Origin: Aureimonas fodinaquatilis
Lineage (GTDB): Bacteria; Pseudomonadota; Alphaproteobacteria; Rhizobiales; Rhizobiaceae
NCBI RefSeq assembly: GCF_008369445.1
Contig: NZ_VTWH01000004.1
Span: 186,001-250,000, forward strand
DNA: 64,000 bases
Reading direction: 5' to 3'
The notes under the pieces are model-generated. The model was not told where the DNA came from, ran no database searches, and saw only the letters and a program-made list of their open reading frames with translations. Of this stretch, positions 18,072-26,497 are shown one piece after another. Every line of letters starts with the position of its first letter. Position 1 is the stretch's first letter. A program made the position numbers and the translations under genes.

Positions 18072-18445
18072 GAAAATCCGCTACGGACGCTGCAAGGATA
18101 ATATGTTTTGATAGTTTCGATCAGAACATATTGTACCCCCGTGCCTCGCCCAGATTTTGTGCAAGGCAACACAATCATGTCTTACAGGTTTCAAAGCGAT
18201 AACAGCTTTAAATGCTGTTGCCTCCGCTTCGGCTGACTGTATCGAAAACCGCATTGCACAAGAAAAGATGCAGAAACATATTGCATTGCAATAGGTCAAC
18301 CGGTGTTTGTGCTCGTTGCCAACTTAAAATTTTAAAGCTTACTTCTATGATCAGTGGCTTCAGCAGCGCAGTTTGCTGACCAAAGCACCACTTCAAAACC
18401 GCATCCGGCGCCGACGCAGTTCGGCAGGGCCGCATTGGAGAGAAG
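18072..18445. other. Non-coding gap of 374 bp rich in inverted repeats
   Basis: No convincing gene. Two structured parts are visible. (1) A 13-bp stem at 18100-18112/18120-18132 with one G-T pair lies just after the AlgX-like gene, but no T-run follows, so terminator function is doubtful. (2) Nested inverted repeats: TTGTGCAA (18157) with TTGCACAA (18254), AGGCAACA (18164) with TGTTGCCT (18216), and an inner AACAGC (18201)/GCTGTT (18214) hairpin. The region could be a folded leader of the downstream hydrolase gene or a small RNA. The rest shows nothing recognisable. Confidence 0.4.
18100..18132 (+). terminator. Stem-loop after the AlgX-like gene, weak terminator candidate
   Basis: AATATGTTTTGAT (18100-18112) pairs with ATCAGAACATATT (18120-18132) around a 7-nt loop, with a single G-T wobble. 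The stem is AT-rich and no U-tract follows, so it may be a transcript-end or regulatory hairpin, not a classical Rho-independent terminator. Confidence 0.35.
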
Positions 18446-19303
18446 ATGAGCGACAGCACCGCCCGGTCAGACAGCCCATTAGCCAGACTGGTTTCCATTC
18501 CGACCTCAAGTGAGCCCCTGGACGGGCTGTTCTACGAGCCGGAGGGCGGCGCGACAGCGGGTGCAGTGCTCATCATGCACGGCAATTGCATGAACTTTTA
18601 TTCCGGACCGGCGCGTTTTCTGCCGAAAGTGCTTGTTGAACAGGGCTTTGCCTGCCTTGCCTATAACCGGCGCGGGCACGATATCCTGGTAACCCCGCTT
18701 CACCGCGCAGCAAGCGGTGGCGCGTATCAGTTGATTGATGAGGCGCGCGAGGATAACCGCCTGGCATCACAATGGCTTGCCAATCGTGGGTTTGGCACTC
18801 CGGCGGTGATTGGCCACAGCAATGGCGGCATGCTGGCTGTGCAGCATGTTGCAGACCACCCTGACACACCTGCACTGGTGCTGCTTTCCGCTCACAAGGG
18901 GGGGCTCGGCATCTTGCCCGCAATCAGTGCGGCAGGACTTTTTGCCGAAGACAAGCTCGATGAGCGGATCAGCACCGCTGAACAAATGGTTGCAGAAGGC
19001 CGCGGAAGGGATTTGCTGCTGCTGCCGAACTGGTGGCACGTCATTTCCGCTGGTTCACTGATCGACTATTCCAGCCGATTGCCGGAGATGCTGGACGTTG
19101 CACCGCAGGTTGCCTGCCCCGTGTTGTACATTCGCGGAGATCAGGAGTCGGCGGAAATCTACCCCGCAGAGGTATTTGCTGAAAGACAGGGCCGCACCCA
19201 GGTCGAGATCATTGAAAACTGCAACCACTTCTATGCCGGGCGCGAAACTGCCGTGACAGATCTCGTCGCCCCTTGGCTGAGACAGACTATGAGCCAGCCA
19301 TAA
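18446..19303 (+). CDS. Alpha/beta-hydrolase-fold protein
   Basis: A 285-residue cytoplasmic hydrolase of the serine type. The nucleophile elbow is GHSNGG (Ser125). The probable acid is Asp232 in IRGDQES and the base is His261 in NCNHFYAG. The oxyanion-region motif MHGNCMNFYSGP and the YNRRGHD segment are typical of this fold. A GAGAGAAG ribosome site lies directly before the ATG. The gene precedes a three-gene NMT1-type ABC importer on the same strand, with a 77-bp gap to the likely ATPase start. It may therefore hydrolyse the imported compound, but the substrate (ester, amide or carbamate) cannot be deduced. Confidence 0.85.
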   Translation: MSDSTARSDSPLARLVSIPTSSEPLDGLFYEPEGGATAGAVLIMHGNCMNFYSGPARFLPKVLVEQGFACLAYNRRGHDILVTPLHRAASGGAYQLIDEAREDNRLASQWLANRGFGTPAVIGHSNGGMLAVQHVADHPDTPALVLLSAHKGGLGILPAISAAGLFAEDKLDERISTAEQMVAEGRGRDLLLLPNWWHVISAGSLIDYSSRLPEMLDVAPQVACPVLYIRGDQESAEIYPAEVFAERQGRTQVEIIENCNHFYAGRETAVTDLVAPWLRQTMSQP

Positions 19304-19380
19304 GTACTGCCTGCCCGCGTCTGATTGTGCGGCACCTCAGCTAAGCCATCTTTTTCAATCGCATGAAGGGAAAGCAGTGC

Positions 19381-20238
19381 ATGGAAGCATCGGATCAAAG
19401 GGGCGCTCTCGTTGAACTCGAAAATGTCTCTCTTCAATACGGAGAAAGCGAGTTCACCATTGCTTTGCGGGATGCAAGCCTGACGGCGCAACCGGGGGAA
19501 TTTGTAGCGGTGGTCGGGCCTTCCGGCTGCGGAAAATCCACATTGATGAAGGCGGCAACCGGCCTGTGGAAACCATCCAAGGGCACAGTTCGTGTTTCAG
19601 GCAAGGTTGTGGACCGTCCCCTGAGCATTGTCGGCATGGCCTTTCAGAATTCCACATTGCTGCCTTGGCGCACCACCCTCGACAATGTCATGCTGCCGCT
19701 GGAAATTGTGCAGCCACACGCATCCAGACTGGCAGCCAACCGCGCGGAATACGAGCAGAGCGCGAGGGAGCTTCTGGCCCTGGTTGGCCTTTCCGGCTAC
19801 GAAAATGCATTTCCCTGGCAGCTTTCCGGTGGCATGCAGCAGCGTTGCCAGCTCTGCCGCTCTTTGATTCACGATCCGAAATTGTTGATGCTTGACGAGC
19901 CGTTCGGCGCGCTTGACATGTTCACGCGGGAAGAACTCTGGCAGGTGCTGCAGAAATTGTGGCTGGTTCGTCGGCCAACTGTGGTGCTGGTAACGCATGA
20001 TCTGCGCGAGGCCGTTTTTCTCGCCGATCGTATCCTCGTCATGAGCGCACGGCCCGGCAAAATCATCTTCGAAAGACAGATCGACAATCCGCGCCCGCGG
20101 GATCTTGAAACCACCTATGAGGCGTCTTCGGTCGAAGCAGTGCATGAACTTCGCAGCTACATCAGCTCTGCGCGTGCAGCCATTAACGACCCGCTGCAAC
20201 AGAAACCAGCGAACGCAGTTTCGGAGGGTGTAAGCTGA
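19381..20238 (+). CDS. ABC transporter ATPase, NMT1/SsuB/TauB-type
   Basis: About 285 residues if it starts at the ATG at 19381, which is preceded by AAGGGAAAG; an in-frame ATG 18 bp upstream is possible. It contains Walker [10 protein letters not shown], signature LSGGMQQR, Walker B LLMLDEPFGALD and the His-loop LVTHDLREAVFLADR. The FQNSTLLPWRTTLDNVMLPLEI segment is characteristic of ATPases for nitrate, sulfonate, taurine and thiamine-precursor importers. The gene overlaps the permease start by one base (TGATG at 20236-20240). It energises the importer encoded by the next two genes. Confidence 0.92.
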   Translation: MEASDQRGALVELENVSLQYGESEFTIALRDASLTAQPGEFVAVVGPSGCGKSTLMKAATGLWKPSKGTVRVSGKVVDRPLSIVGMAFQNSTLLPWRTTLDNVMLPLEIVQPHASRLAANRAEYEQSARELLALVGLSGYENAFPWQLSGGMQQRCQLCRSLIHDPKLLMLDEPFGALDMFTREELWQVLQKLWLVRRPTVVLVTHDLREAVFLADRILVMSARPGKIIFERQIDNPRPRDLETTYEASSVEAVHELRSYISSARAAINDPLQQKPANAVSEGVS

Positions 20239-21071
20239 TGAGCATTCCTTCCGTAACGGCAACCGCACCAAAAGAACGCAAGTCATTGGGTTTGCGCAGA
20301 CTGACCCGCAAGCTGGCGCCGCTGATCGTCATTGTCGCCATCCTGGCCATATGGGAAGCGGTGGTGCGAATTTTCGCCATTCCGTCCTTCATGCTGCCAG
20401 CCCCGTCAGAGGTATTTTCAGTCGGATGGCGCACGCGCAGCATCATTCTGGGTGCCGCTGGCCAGACGTTGCTGACAACGCTTCTGGGATTTGCGCTTGC
20501 CGTAGCCTTCGGGCTGGTAGCCGGTGTCATTGTTGGCAGTTCACGGGTGATCTACGACAGCATTTACCCAACATTGATCGGCTTCAATTCGATACCGAAA
20601 GTTGCAATCATCCCCATTCTGGTCATCTGGGTGGGCATCGGCCCGGTGCCTGCGGTCATCACCGCCTTTCTCATTTCCTTCTTTCCAATTCTGGTCAATG
20701 TCGCAACCGGCATCGCCACTGTGGAACCGGAGCTGAAGGATGTCTTGCGGGCGCTTGGTGCCTCGCAGGTCCAGATCATTCGCAAGATCGGGCTGCCACG
20801 CTCAATGCCCTATTTCTTTGCGTCGCTGAAGGTGGCTATCTCGCTGGCTTTTGTCGGCTCAATCACGGCCGAGTCGATCGCCTCCAATCAGGGCATCGGA
20901 TACCTCATGCTTGTCGCGTCCTCGCGCTTTCAGGTGCCGTTGGCCTTTGCCGGGCTGTTTGTCACCGCGCTGATGGGTGTGGGCATGTATGCGATCTCAA
21001 GCGCATTCGAAAAGCGCCTGACAGGATGGACAATAAGAGACAGCCAAAGCGGCATCGGAGCCAATGGCTGA
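20238..21071 (+). CDS. ABC transporter permease, NMT1/SsuC/TauC-type
   Basis: Inner-membrane permease of 277 residues with about six helices. The family motif LPAPSEVF follows the first helix. The coupling loop is LKDVLRALGASQVQIIRKIGLPRSMPYFFASLKVA, the usual ALGAS...LP pattern. Its start codon shares a base with the stop of the ATPase gene, indicating coupled translation. It probably forms a homodimeric channel with the ATPase and the binding protein encoded 42 bp downstream. Confidence 0.92.
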   Translation: MSIPSVTATAPKERKSLGLRRLTRKLAPLIVIVAILAIWEAVVRIFAIPSFMLPAPSEVFSVGWRTRSIILGAAGQTLLTTLLGFALAVAFGLVAGVIVGSSRVIYDSIYPTLIGFNSIPKVAIIPILVIWVGIGPVPAVITAFLISFFPILVNVATGIATVEPELKDVLRALGASQVQIIRKIGLPRSMPYFFASLKVAISLAFVGSITAESIASNQGIGYLMLVASSRFQVPLAFAGLFVTALMGVGMYAISSAFEKRLTGWTIRDSQSGIGANG

Positions 21072-21113
21072 ATATCCGATACAGAAACAACAGTAACAAT
21101 TGAGGAGGAAGTC

Positions 21114-22136
21114 ATGCTTTTTGGACGTCAGATTTTTCTTGGCGCTCTGCTCGCAACGCCTTTGCTGATGACCGGCGCCCAAGCGCAGGAACAGTCGAAC
21201 GTGCGCATGCTGATGGACTGGATCATCGCCGTTCAGCACTCTCCGTTTCTGATTGCCGACCAGAAGGGATATTTCGAGGAAGAAGGTATCACTGCAAAAA
21301 TTGATCCGGGAAAAGGGTCAGGCTTTGCAGCAATCAATACCGCGAATGGCGTCTATGACTTCGGCTGGGGCGATTTGACAACGATGTTGAAATTCAACGT
21401 CGAAAATCCTGGTTCCGAGCTGGTCATCGTCTATCAGAGCGTTGATGCAACGGCGCTTGCTGTTGTAGCGGCCGGTGACCGCGGTATCGAAACCCCCGCG
21501 GATCTGAACGGCAAAAAAATCAACGGAACTCCAGGCGGTGTTGGCTTCGACACAATCGGCTTGCTGCTGGATGGAGCGGGTGTCCCTGATGTCAAGCTGG
21601 AATGGGTTACAGCCAGTCCTGAGCTGATACCCTCGATGATCGTGCGCGGGGATATGGATGGCACTACCGGCTATACATTCACACAGGCACCGGTTTTGCT
21701 GGATGCTGGCCTGAAGGCCGATGACATCAAGATCATAAAGTACAGCGATTACAACGTTGATATTTATGGTCCGGCGCTGTTCACAACCAGAGCCTATGCA
21801 GAGGCCAATCCGGAAACCGTCAAAGCCGTCGTCAAGGCAGTTAATCGCGGAACTTTGGACATGCTGTCAAACCCGCAGGAAGCTTACGATGCGTTGCAGA
21901 CGTTTGACCCGCTGATGGTGCCGACGACAGAAGAGTACCGCATGGGGCTGCTGCGCCAGCATATGCTGACGGAATCAGTCCAGGAAAAGGGCATTGGCGC
22001 TGTTGACGACGCGCGTATGCAGCATTCAGTCGACCTCATGCGCGAGGTTTTTGACTGGGAGCCGATCGCTGCGTCTGAGGTTTACAGCAACGACTTTCTT
22101 CCTCCTGTGGAAGAGCGGATGGTTCCGAAGTCCTGA
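21114..22136 (+). CDS. ABC transporter substrate-binding protein, NMT1/THI5-like
   Basis: Periplasmic binding protein of 340 residues with a signal peptide (FLGALLATPLLMTGAQAQ) and a strong AGGAGG ribosome site 5 nt before the ATG. The N-terminal sequence LMDWIIAVQHSPFLIADQKGYFEEEGI is the classic NMT1/THI5 pattern, in which a W-x(4-6)-H segment lines the ligand pocket. Members bind pyrimidine precursors, sulfonates, nitrate, riboflavin precursors or other small ring compounds. No TPP riboswitch was seen upstream. The ligand is unknown. A GC-rich hairpin follows the stop codon. Confidence 0.9.
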   Translation: MLFGRQIFLGALLATPLLMTGAQAQEQSNVRMLMDWIIAVQHSPFLIADQKGYFEEEGITAKIDPGKGSGFAAINTANGVYDFGWGDLTTMLKFNVENPGSELVIVYQSVDATALAVVAAGDRGIETPADLNGKKINGTPGGVGFDTIGLLLDGAGVPDVKLEWVTASPELIPSMIVRGDMDGTTGYTFTQAPVLLDAGLKADDIKIIKYSDYNVDIYGPALFTTRAYAEANPETVKAVVKAVNRGTLDMLSNPQEAYDALQTFDPLMVPTTEEYRMGLLRQHMLTESVQEKGIGAVDDARMQHSVDLMREVFDWEPIAASEVYSNDFLPPVEERMVPKS

Positions 22137-22149
22137 CGCTTGGCCAACC

Positions 22150-22184
22150 TGCCCGGGCCGGGTCGATACGGCCCCGCCCGGGCA
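22150..22184 (+). terminator. GC-rich hairpin after the NMT1-type operon
   Basis: TGCCCGGGC (22150-22158) pairs perfectly with GCCCGGGCA (22176-22184), and inner C/G runs extend the stem. No U-tract follows, so it could protect the mRNA 3' end or act with Rho; it may also be a weak intrinsic terminator. Confidence 0.55.
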
Positions 22185-22340
22185 ATTGCAGCCTTGCGAG
22201 ATAGTAACAAAAGAAGTCATTCTCAAGGAAAATGAGGCTGACAAAGTCAACAGCGTAAAAGTGCAGGTGCTACAACTTGTCACTTGCGACATTTTTCAAT
22301 GATGAATAGTGGTTGAAGCGACCAACTGGTATTTCAATCA

Positions 22341-23465
22341 TTGATAGCGAAACTAATTGCAGGGACAATCAGGCCCGTTGATCTTCCGGCTATGGACGGG
22401 CTCCGTTTCTATGCCGCATTACTGGTCTTCATGACGCATTGTCTGGGAACAATCCGAACAGCGTTGTTGTCCTATCCACCTGTACCAGCAGTTGACGCGG
22501 GGCTTATATCTCGCAGCTTGTATTTTTTTGCTGATGGAAATCACGGCGTCGACATATTCTTTGTTTTAAGCGGCTATCTGATGGGGGTGAAGTTTTTTGG
22601 AAGCCGAGGAAATTTTTCCTACGGGCGTTTCATACAGGGTCGCTTCAGTAGAATTTACCCGGCATTTCTGGCCTCATACCTGGTTGTTATGGTCTGCAAC
22701 ATGCACTTTGGCTGGGCGTGGTCGTTCAACTCATTCATTGCCGGGCTGTTTTTTCTCAATGCGGTGCCCGCGCTGGACGTCATACCTTATCATTATGTTT
22801 CATGGTCGATCGGGTTTGAATTTCTGTTCTATCTGGTTTTTCCTGCGTTGCTGTTCCTGCCTGCCCGCTTCTCCAGTTTTACCAAGGCAACAATTGCTGT
22901 TGTCATTGTTTACGCCGTCACGTTCAGCGTTCCGGAATTGACGTGGCTGCTGCGCATGACAGGCCTGTTTCTGGGCCTCTGGATTGCCAGCCTTGACCGC
23001 AACATGCTGCAAAAAATAGCAGACAGGGTTCCATTATGGGTGGGTCTGGCGGTTTATGCCGCCTATCTTCTCAGTCGCGGCTCGCTGCCATATCCGGTGG
23101 CATACAGCCTGATGCTGCCGGGGATTGCGCTGATTTTTATTAGTTCAGTGTTTGGCTCGAACTGGCTCAACCGGCTGTTCTCAACAGAACCCCTTCGGTT
23201 TCTCGGCACAATTTCCTACTCATTTTATCTTTGGCACACGATGGGGATATCGATTGGAACGTTCATCCTGCTGCCATTCTTTGGCGTTCCCCGCACTGAT
23301 ACCGCACTGACAATTGCGCTGATGCTGCCTCTGACGTTCTGTCTGTCGGTGCTTATGGCCTTTGTGTCCTTCAAACTGTTTGAGGCGTCTTACTTCCGCA
23401 AGCGTTTGCAGATCGCCCTTCCCTTATCGCCAGAAGCAGCAGAGCCTTTGGCTTTGCGGCGTTAG
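22341..23465 (+). CDS. Acyltransferase family 3 (OafA/YrhL-like) membrane protein
   Basis: Polytopic membrane protein of up to 374 residues with about ten helices. The family signature appears as MDGLRFYAALLVFMTHCLG, with His in the active-site position, followed by GNHGVDIFFVLSGYLMG and FIQGRFSRIYPAFLAS. Such enzymes O-acetylate or succinylate surface sugars. The first codon of the longest frame is TTG at 22341; an ATG at 22392 is an alternative, and neither has a strong ribosome site. It stands alone, convergent with the MalK-like gene. It could modify the polysaccharide encoded at 10-18 kb, although a transporter operon separates them. Confidence 0.86.
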   Translation: MIAKLIAGTIRPVDLPAMDGLRFYAALLVFMTHCLGTIRTALLSYPPVPAVDAGLISRSLYFFADGNHGVDIFFVLSGYLMGVKFFGSRGNFSYGRFIQGRFSRIYPAFLASYLVVMVCNMHFGWAWSFNSFIAGLFFLNAVPALDVIPYHYVSWSIGFEFLFYLVFPALLFLPARFSSFTKATIAVVIVYAVTFSVPELTWLLRMTGLFLGLWIASLDRNMLQKIADRVPLWVGLAVYAAYLLSRGSLPYPVAYSLMLPGIALIFISSVFGSNWLNRLFSTEPLRFLGTISYSFYLWHTMGISIGTFILLPFFGVPRTDTALTIALMLPLTFCLSVLMAFVSFKLFEASYFRKRLQIALPLSPEAAEPLALRR

Positions 23466-23504
23466 GCAATATCAGAGCATGCATCCGACCATCAGGGCGA
23501 AGGG

Positions 23505-24584
23505 CTAGCCCGCCTTGGCAATACGCTCCAGCGTTTGCCCGTCGAACAGGTGGGCCGTGTGCGTGTCGAACGTGACAGGCAGAATTTCGCCCTCCTTCAC
23601 GTCCTGCATCGGTATGACCAGCGTTGCGACCTGCCCGAACAATTGCCCACGGACCTCCACCTCGTCGCCCGTGGGCTCAACCACCTCGACTGTAAAATCA
23701 AATGCTACCTCGCCAGTGCCGGCAATGCGCAAGTGGCGCGGGCGCACCCCCATCCGCACATCGCTGCCTGCCTGCACGTCTCTTGTCGGGAAAAAGGGAA
23801 CGAAAACCCCTGCAATACTGACCCCGAACCCGTCAGCGCCGTTTTCAACCCGGCCATCAAAGAAGTTCATGGGCGGGGTGCCGATGAAACCAGCCACAAA
23901 TTCGTTTGCGGGTTCGCGGTAGATTGTGGCGGGCGAGCCCACCTGCTCGATGCGCCCATCACGCAGCACAACAATCTTGTCTGCCATGGTCATGGCTTCC
24001 GTCTGGTCGTGGGTTACATAAATTGTTGTTGCACCCAGCCGCTTATGCAGCGAGCGGATTTCCGCACGCATCTGCCCCCGCAATTTGGCGTCAAGGTTGG
24101 ACAGCGGTTCGTCAAACAGAAACACCTTCGGATCGCGCACGATTGCCCGCCCCATGGCCACACGCTGACGCTGCCCGCCAGAAAGGTGCCGGGGATAGCG
24201 ATGCAGGTAGTTTGTCAGGTCCAGAACCCGCGCCGCCTCTTCGACTTTCTGAGCGATCTCCGGCTTTGGCCGCTTTGCGACCCGCAGGCTGAAGCCCATG
24301 TTTTCTGCAACTGTCATGTGCGGATAAAGCGCATAGGACTGAAACACCATCGCAAGGTCGCGGCGCTTGGGCGGCAGATCGTTGACCACGGTTCCGTCTA
24401 TGGAAACTGTCCCTTCCGATATTTCCTCCAGGCCGGCAATCATGCGCAGGAGCGTGGACTTGCCGCACCCCGATGGCCCGACGAGGACGACAAACTCGCC
24501 GTCCTGTATGTCAAAGGACAGCCCGTGCAGCACGGGTGCATCGCCATAGTATTTTTTCAGATCGGCAATAAGAACGGATGCCAT
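23505..24584 (-). CDS. ABC transporter ATPase, MalK/UgpC family
   Basis: A 359-residue ATPase of the carbohydrate-uptake CUT1 class. It has Walker [10 protein letters not shown], signature LSGGQRQR, Walker [17 protein letters not shown] and the switch histidine in [29 protein letters not shown] is typical of MalK/UgpC. Residues about 240-359 form the C-terminal OB-fold regulatory domain ([10 protein letters not shown] and later strands). It is the last gene of the minus-strand operon with the dehydratase, binding protein and two permeases. A repeat element separates it from the permease gene by 91 bp. Confidence 0.93.
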   Translation of the reverse strand: MASVLIADLKKYYGDAPVLHGLSFDIQDGEFVVLVGPSGCGKSTLLRMIAGLEEISEGTVSIDGTVVNDLPPKRRDLAMVFQSYALYPHMTVAENMGFSLRVAKRPKPEIAQKVEEAARVLDLTNYLHRYPRHLSGGQRQRVAMGRAIVRDPKVFLFDEPLSNLDAKLRGQMRAEIRSLHKRLGATTIYVTHDQTEAMTMADKIVVLRDGRIEQVGSPATIYREPANEFVAGFIGTPPMNFFDGRVENGADGFGVSIAGVFVPFFPTRDVQAGSDVRMGVRPRHLRIAGTGEVAFDFTVEVVEPTGDEVEVRGQLFGQVATLVIPMQDVKEGEILPVTFDTHTAHLFDGQTLERIAKAG

Positions 24585-24618
24585 AAGCGTGCCTCTTCAG
24601 AGGAAAGGATTGGGCCTG

Positions 24619-24672
24619 AGAGCGTTTCCGGTAATCATCCGATCACCTGAAACGCTTCAACGGCAGGACAAA
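24619..24672 (-). repeat. Dispersed palindromic repeat, copy A (hairpin 24621-24656)
   Basis: AGCGTTTC (24621-24628) pairs with GAAACGCT (24649-24656). Inner bases extend the stem to about 15 pairs around a 4-nt loop, with one mismatch and one wobble. The flank TTCAACGGCAGGACA matches the copy at 45.9 kb. It lies between the permease and ATPase genes of one operon, a position where such hairpins can modulate downstream expression. Confidence 0.65.
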
Positions 24673-24675
24673 GCT

Positions 24676-25506
24676 TCAGCCCTTCACAGCGCCAGCGGTT
24701 ATTCCGGCGACAAGGTGGCGTTCAAGAATGGAGTAGATTGCCAGAACGGGAACAACGGCAATTACGGCAGCCGCCATCAGTTCATTCCAGTTCACCTGAT
24801 ATTCACCCTTCAGCGTGGCTATTCCGACGGGCAGCACATACATCGACGGCGCAGTCGTGAGCACCAGTGACCAGAGATACGCGTTCCAAGCGGTCAGAAA
24901 TGTCACCATGGCCACCGCGACCAGACCGGGTTTGGCCAATGGCAGCACAACAAGCGCGAAGGTGCCAATCCGGCTGGCACCATCCATAATGCCAGCCTCG
25001 TCCAGCTCACGTGGAATGGCCCGGAAGAATCCGACCAGCATCCATACCGCAAAGGGCAGTGCAAAAGACGAGTAGACGAGAATGAGGGCAATGTAGTTGT
25101 TCAACAGCCCTGCCCCGGCGATCAACTGGAAAAACGGTACGACCAGCAACGCTTCCGGCAGCATTTTTATGAACAGCAGCGAAAGAATGATCAGAGCCTC
25201 AATGCGGATGGGAAACCGCGTCAGGCCGTAGGCAGCCAGAGATGCGATGCACAGGGACAAGACGGTTGTTCCCGTCGCCACAATCAAACTGTTCAGAAAG
25301 TAACGGCCAATCGGGCGTTCTGTCAGCACGGTCCAGAAAGCATCCAGCGACCAGTTGGCAGACCAGAAGGTGGGCGGGTACTGAAAGATCTCGGACGAGG
25401 GCTTAAGGGCCGTGTTCAGCATCCAGTAAATTGGAAACAGCATCACCACCAGTGCAAGGATCAGGCAGACCCAGCGAAGTACCATGACAAAGGGCGTATC
25501 GCGCAT
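24676..25506 (-). CDS. Carbohydrate ABC transporter permease, MalG/UgpE-like
   Basis: A 276-residue CUT1 permease with six predicted helices. It has the early motif FPIYWMLNTALKPSSEIF and the coupling loop ELDEAGIMDGASRIGTFALVVLPLAKPGLVAV, the standard EAA pattern of MalG proteins. Its start overlaps the MalF-like stop by one base (TGATG around 25504-25508). It forms a heterodimer with the product of that gene. The adjacent enolase-superfamily enzyme suggests that a sugar acid or related compound is imported. Confidence 0.92.
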   Translation of the reverse strand: MRDTPFVMVLRWVCLILALVVMLFPIYWMLNTALKPSSEIFQYPPTFWSANWSLDAFWTVLTERPIGRYFLNSLIVATGTTVLSLCIASLAAYGLTRFPIRIEALIILSLLFIKMLPEALLVVPFFQLIAGAGLLNNYIALILVYSSFALPFAVWMLVGFFRAIPRELDEAGIMDGASRIGTFALVVLPLAKPGLVAVAMVTFLTAWNAYLWSLVLTTAPSMYVLPVGIATLKGEYQVNWNELMAAAVIAVVPVLAIYSILERHLVAGITAGAVKG

Positions 25507-26426
25507 CAGGCCTCCATAGCCCGGCCGGGCTTTGTCATTCGCAGGTAGAAGATCGAAAAAATCAGAATGATGCCCAGAAGCAGAATGCCGATTGCGGATG
25601 CCCGGCCAAAATCATTCTGCGTAAAAGCTGTGTTGTAGATCAGGACGGGCAGAACTTCGGTACCGCCAATCGGGCCGCCACCGGTCATCACCGCAATGAT
25701 GTCGAAGTGGCGGATGGTGTAGATAATGTCGAGTGTGGAGGCGACGATCAAAAGATATCGCAGATTGGGCAATGTCACCCATTTGAATTGCTGCCAGCCG
25801 CTCGCCCCATCCAGTTCCGCAGCCTCATACTGATCTTTCGGAATGCCTTGCAGGCCTGCCAGCAGCAGCAGCATGACAAAGGGCGTACCACGCCAGACAT
25901 CAACCAGAATTACGGATGTCAGCGCCAGGCCGGGGGAACCGAGCCATGCCTGATAGCGATCGATCAGACCGGCGCTGGCCAGAAGATAATTGACGACACC
26001 AAATTGTGGTTCCAGCAGCCAGACCCAGACAATCGCGCCGATTGATGGAGCCACGATCCATGGCGCAAGAAAGCCGATGCGAAGCAGGCGGCGCGCAAAA
26101 ACGACACGGTTCAACAAAAGCGCCAGCGCCAGCCCCAAAATCATGTGGGCGGCAACGCATGAGATGGTGAACACGAGTGATATTCGCAGACTGTCCCAGA
26201 AACCCGGGCTCGTCAAAAGATGCATGTAATTGTCGAAGCCAACGAATGTCGAGCGCAGGCCGCGTGTGCGGAACAGGCTTGTCCAGAAGGCGCGGCCCAG
26301 CGGCACAGCAATGAGCAGCAGGATCAGCACCACGGCTGGCATGATGAACCAATAACCATGCAGCCGCTCGCGCCGAAGGCCGAGACCGCGCCATGGTTTG
26401 CGTTTTGAAAATGCGCTCATTGTCAT
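25506..26426 (-). CDS. Carbohydrate ABC transporter permease, MalF/UgpA-like
   Basis: A 306-residue inner-membrane permease of the CUT1 class. N-terminal helix YWFIMPAVVLILLLIAVPLG is followed by the periplasmic segment FVGFDNYMHLLTSPGFWDSL, typical of MalF/UgpA. The coupling loop reads DQYEAAELDGASGWQQFKWVTLPNLR. It follows the binding-protein gene after a 71-bp gap containing a strong hairpin, and it is coupled to the MalG-like gene downstream. Confidence 0.92.
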   Translation of the reverse strand: MTMSAFSKRKPWRGLGLRRERLHGYWFIMPAVVLILLLIAVPLGRAFWTSLFRTRGLRSTFVGFDNYMHLLTSPGFWDSLRISLVFTISCVAAHMILGLALALLLNRVVFARRLLRIGFLAPWIVAPSIGAIVWVWLLEPQFGVVNYLLASAGLIDRYQAWLGSPGLALTSVILVDVWRGTPFVMLLLLAGLQGIPKDQYEAAELDGASGWQQFKWVTLPNLRYLLIVASTLDIIYTIRHFDIIAVMTGGGPIGGTEVLPVLIYNTAFTQNDFGRASAIGILLLGIILIFSIFYLRMTKPGRAMEA

Positions 26427-26453
26427 GTCATGTCCTGAAAATGCCGCAGGGCT

Positions 26454-26484
26454 GTTCGGCGCGGCATCGTCAGCCGCACCGAAC
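26454..26484 (-). promoter_or_regulatory. Intercistronic hairpin between binding-protein and permease genes
   Basis: GTTCGGCGCGGC (26454-26465) pairs with GCCGCACCGAAC (26473-26484), 12 pairs including one wobble, with a 7-nt loop. There is no U-tract. Hairpins here commonly stabilise the upstream mRNA segment so that the binding protein is made in excess over the membrane subunits. Confidence 0.55.
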
Positions 26485-26497
26485 CATCATATGCCGC

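Noticed and set aside
18208-18498. Small minus-strand open frame in the 18-kb gap
   Set aside because: It overlaps the start of the alpha/beta hydrolase gene, has no ribosome site and no motif.
19304-19380. TPP or other riboswitch before the NMT1-type operon
   Set aside because: No THI-box-like or other conserved core sequence could be found in the short gap.
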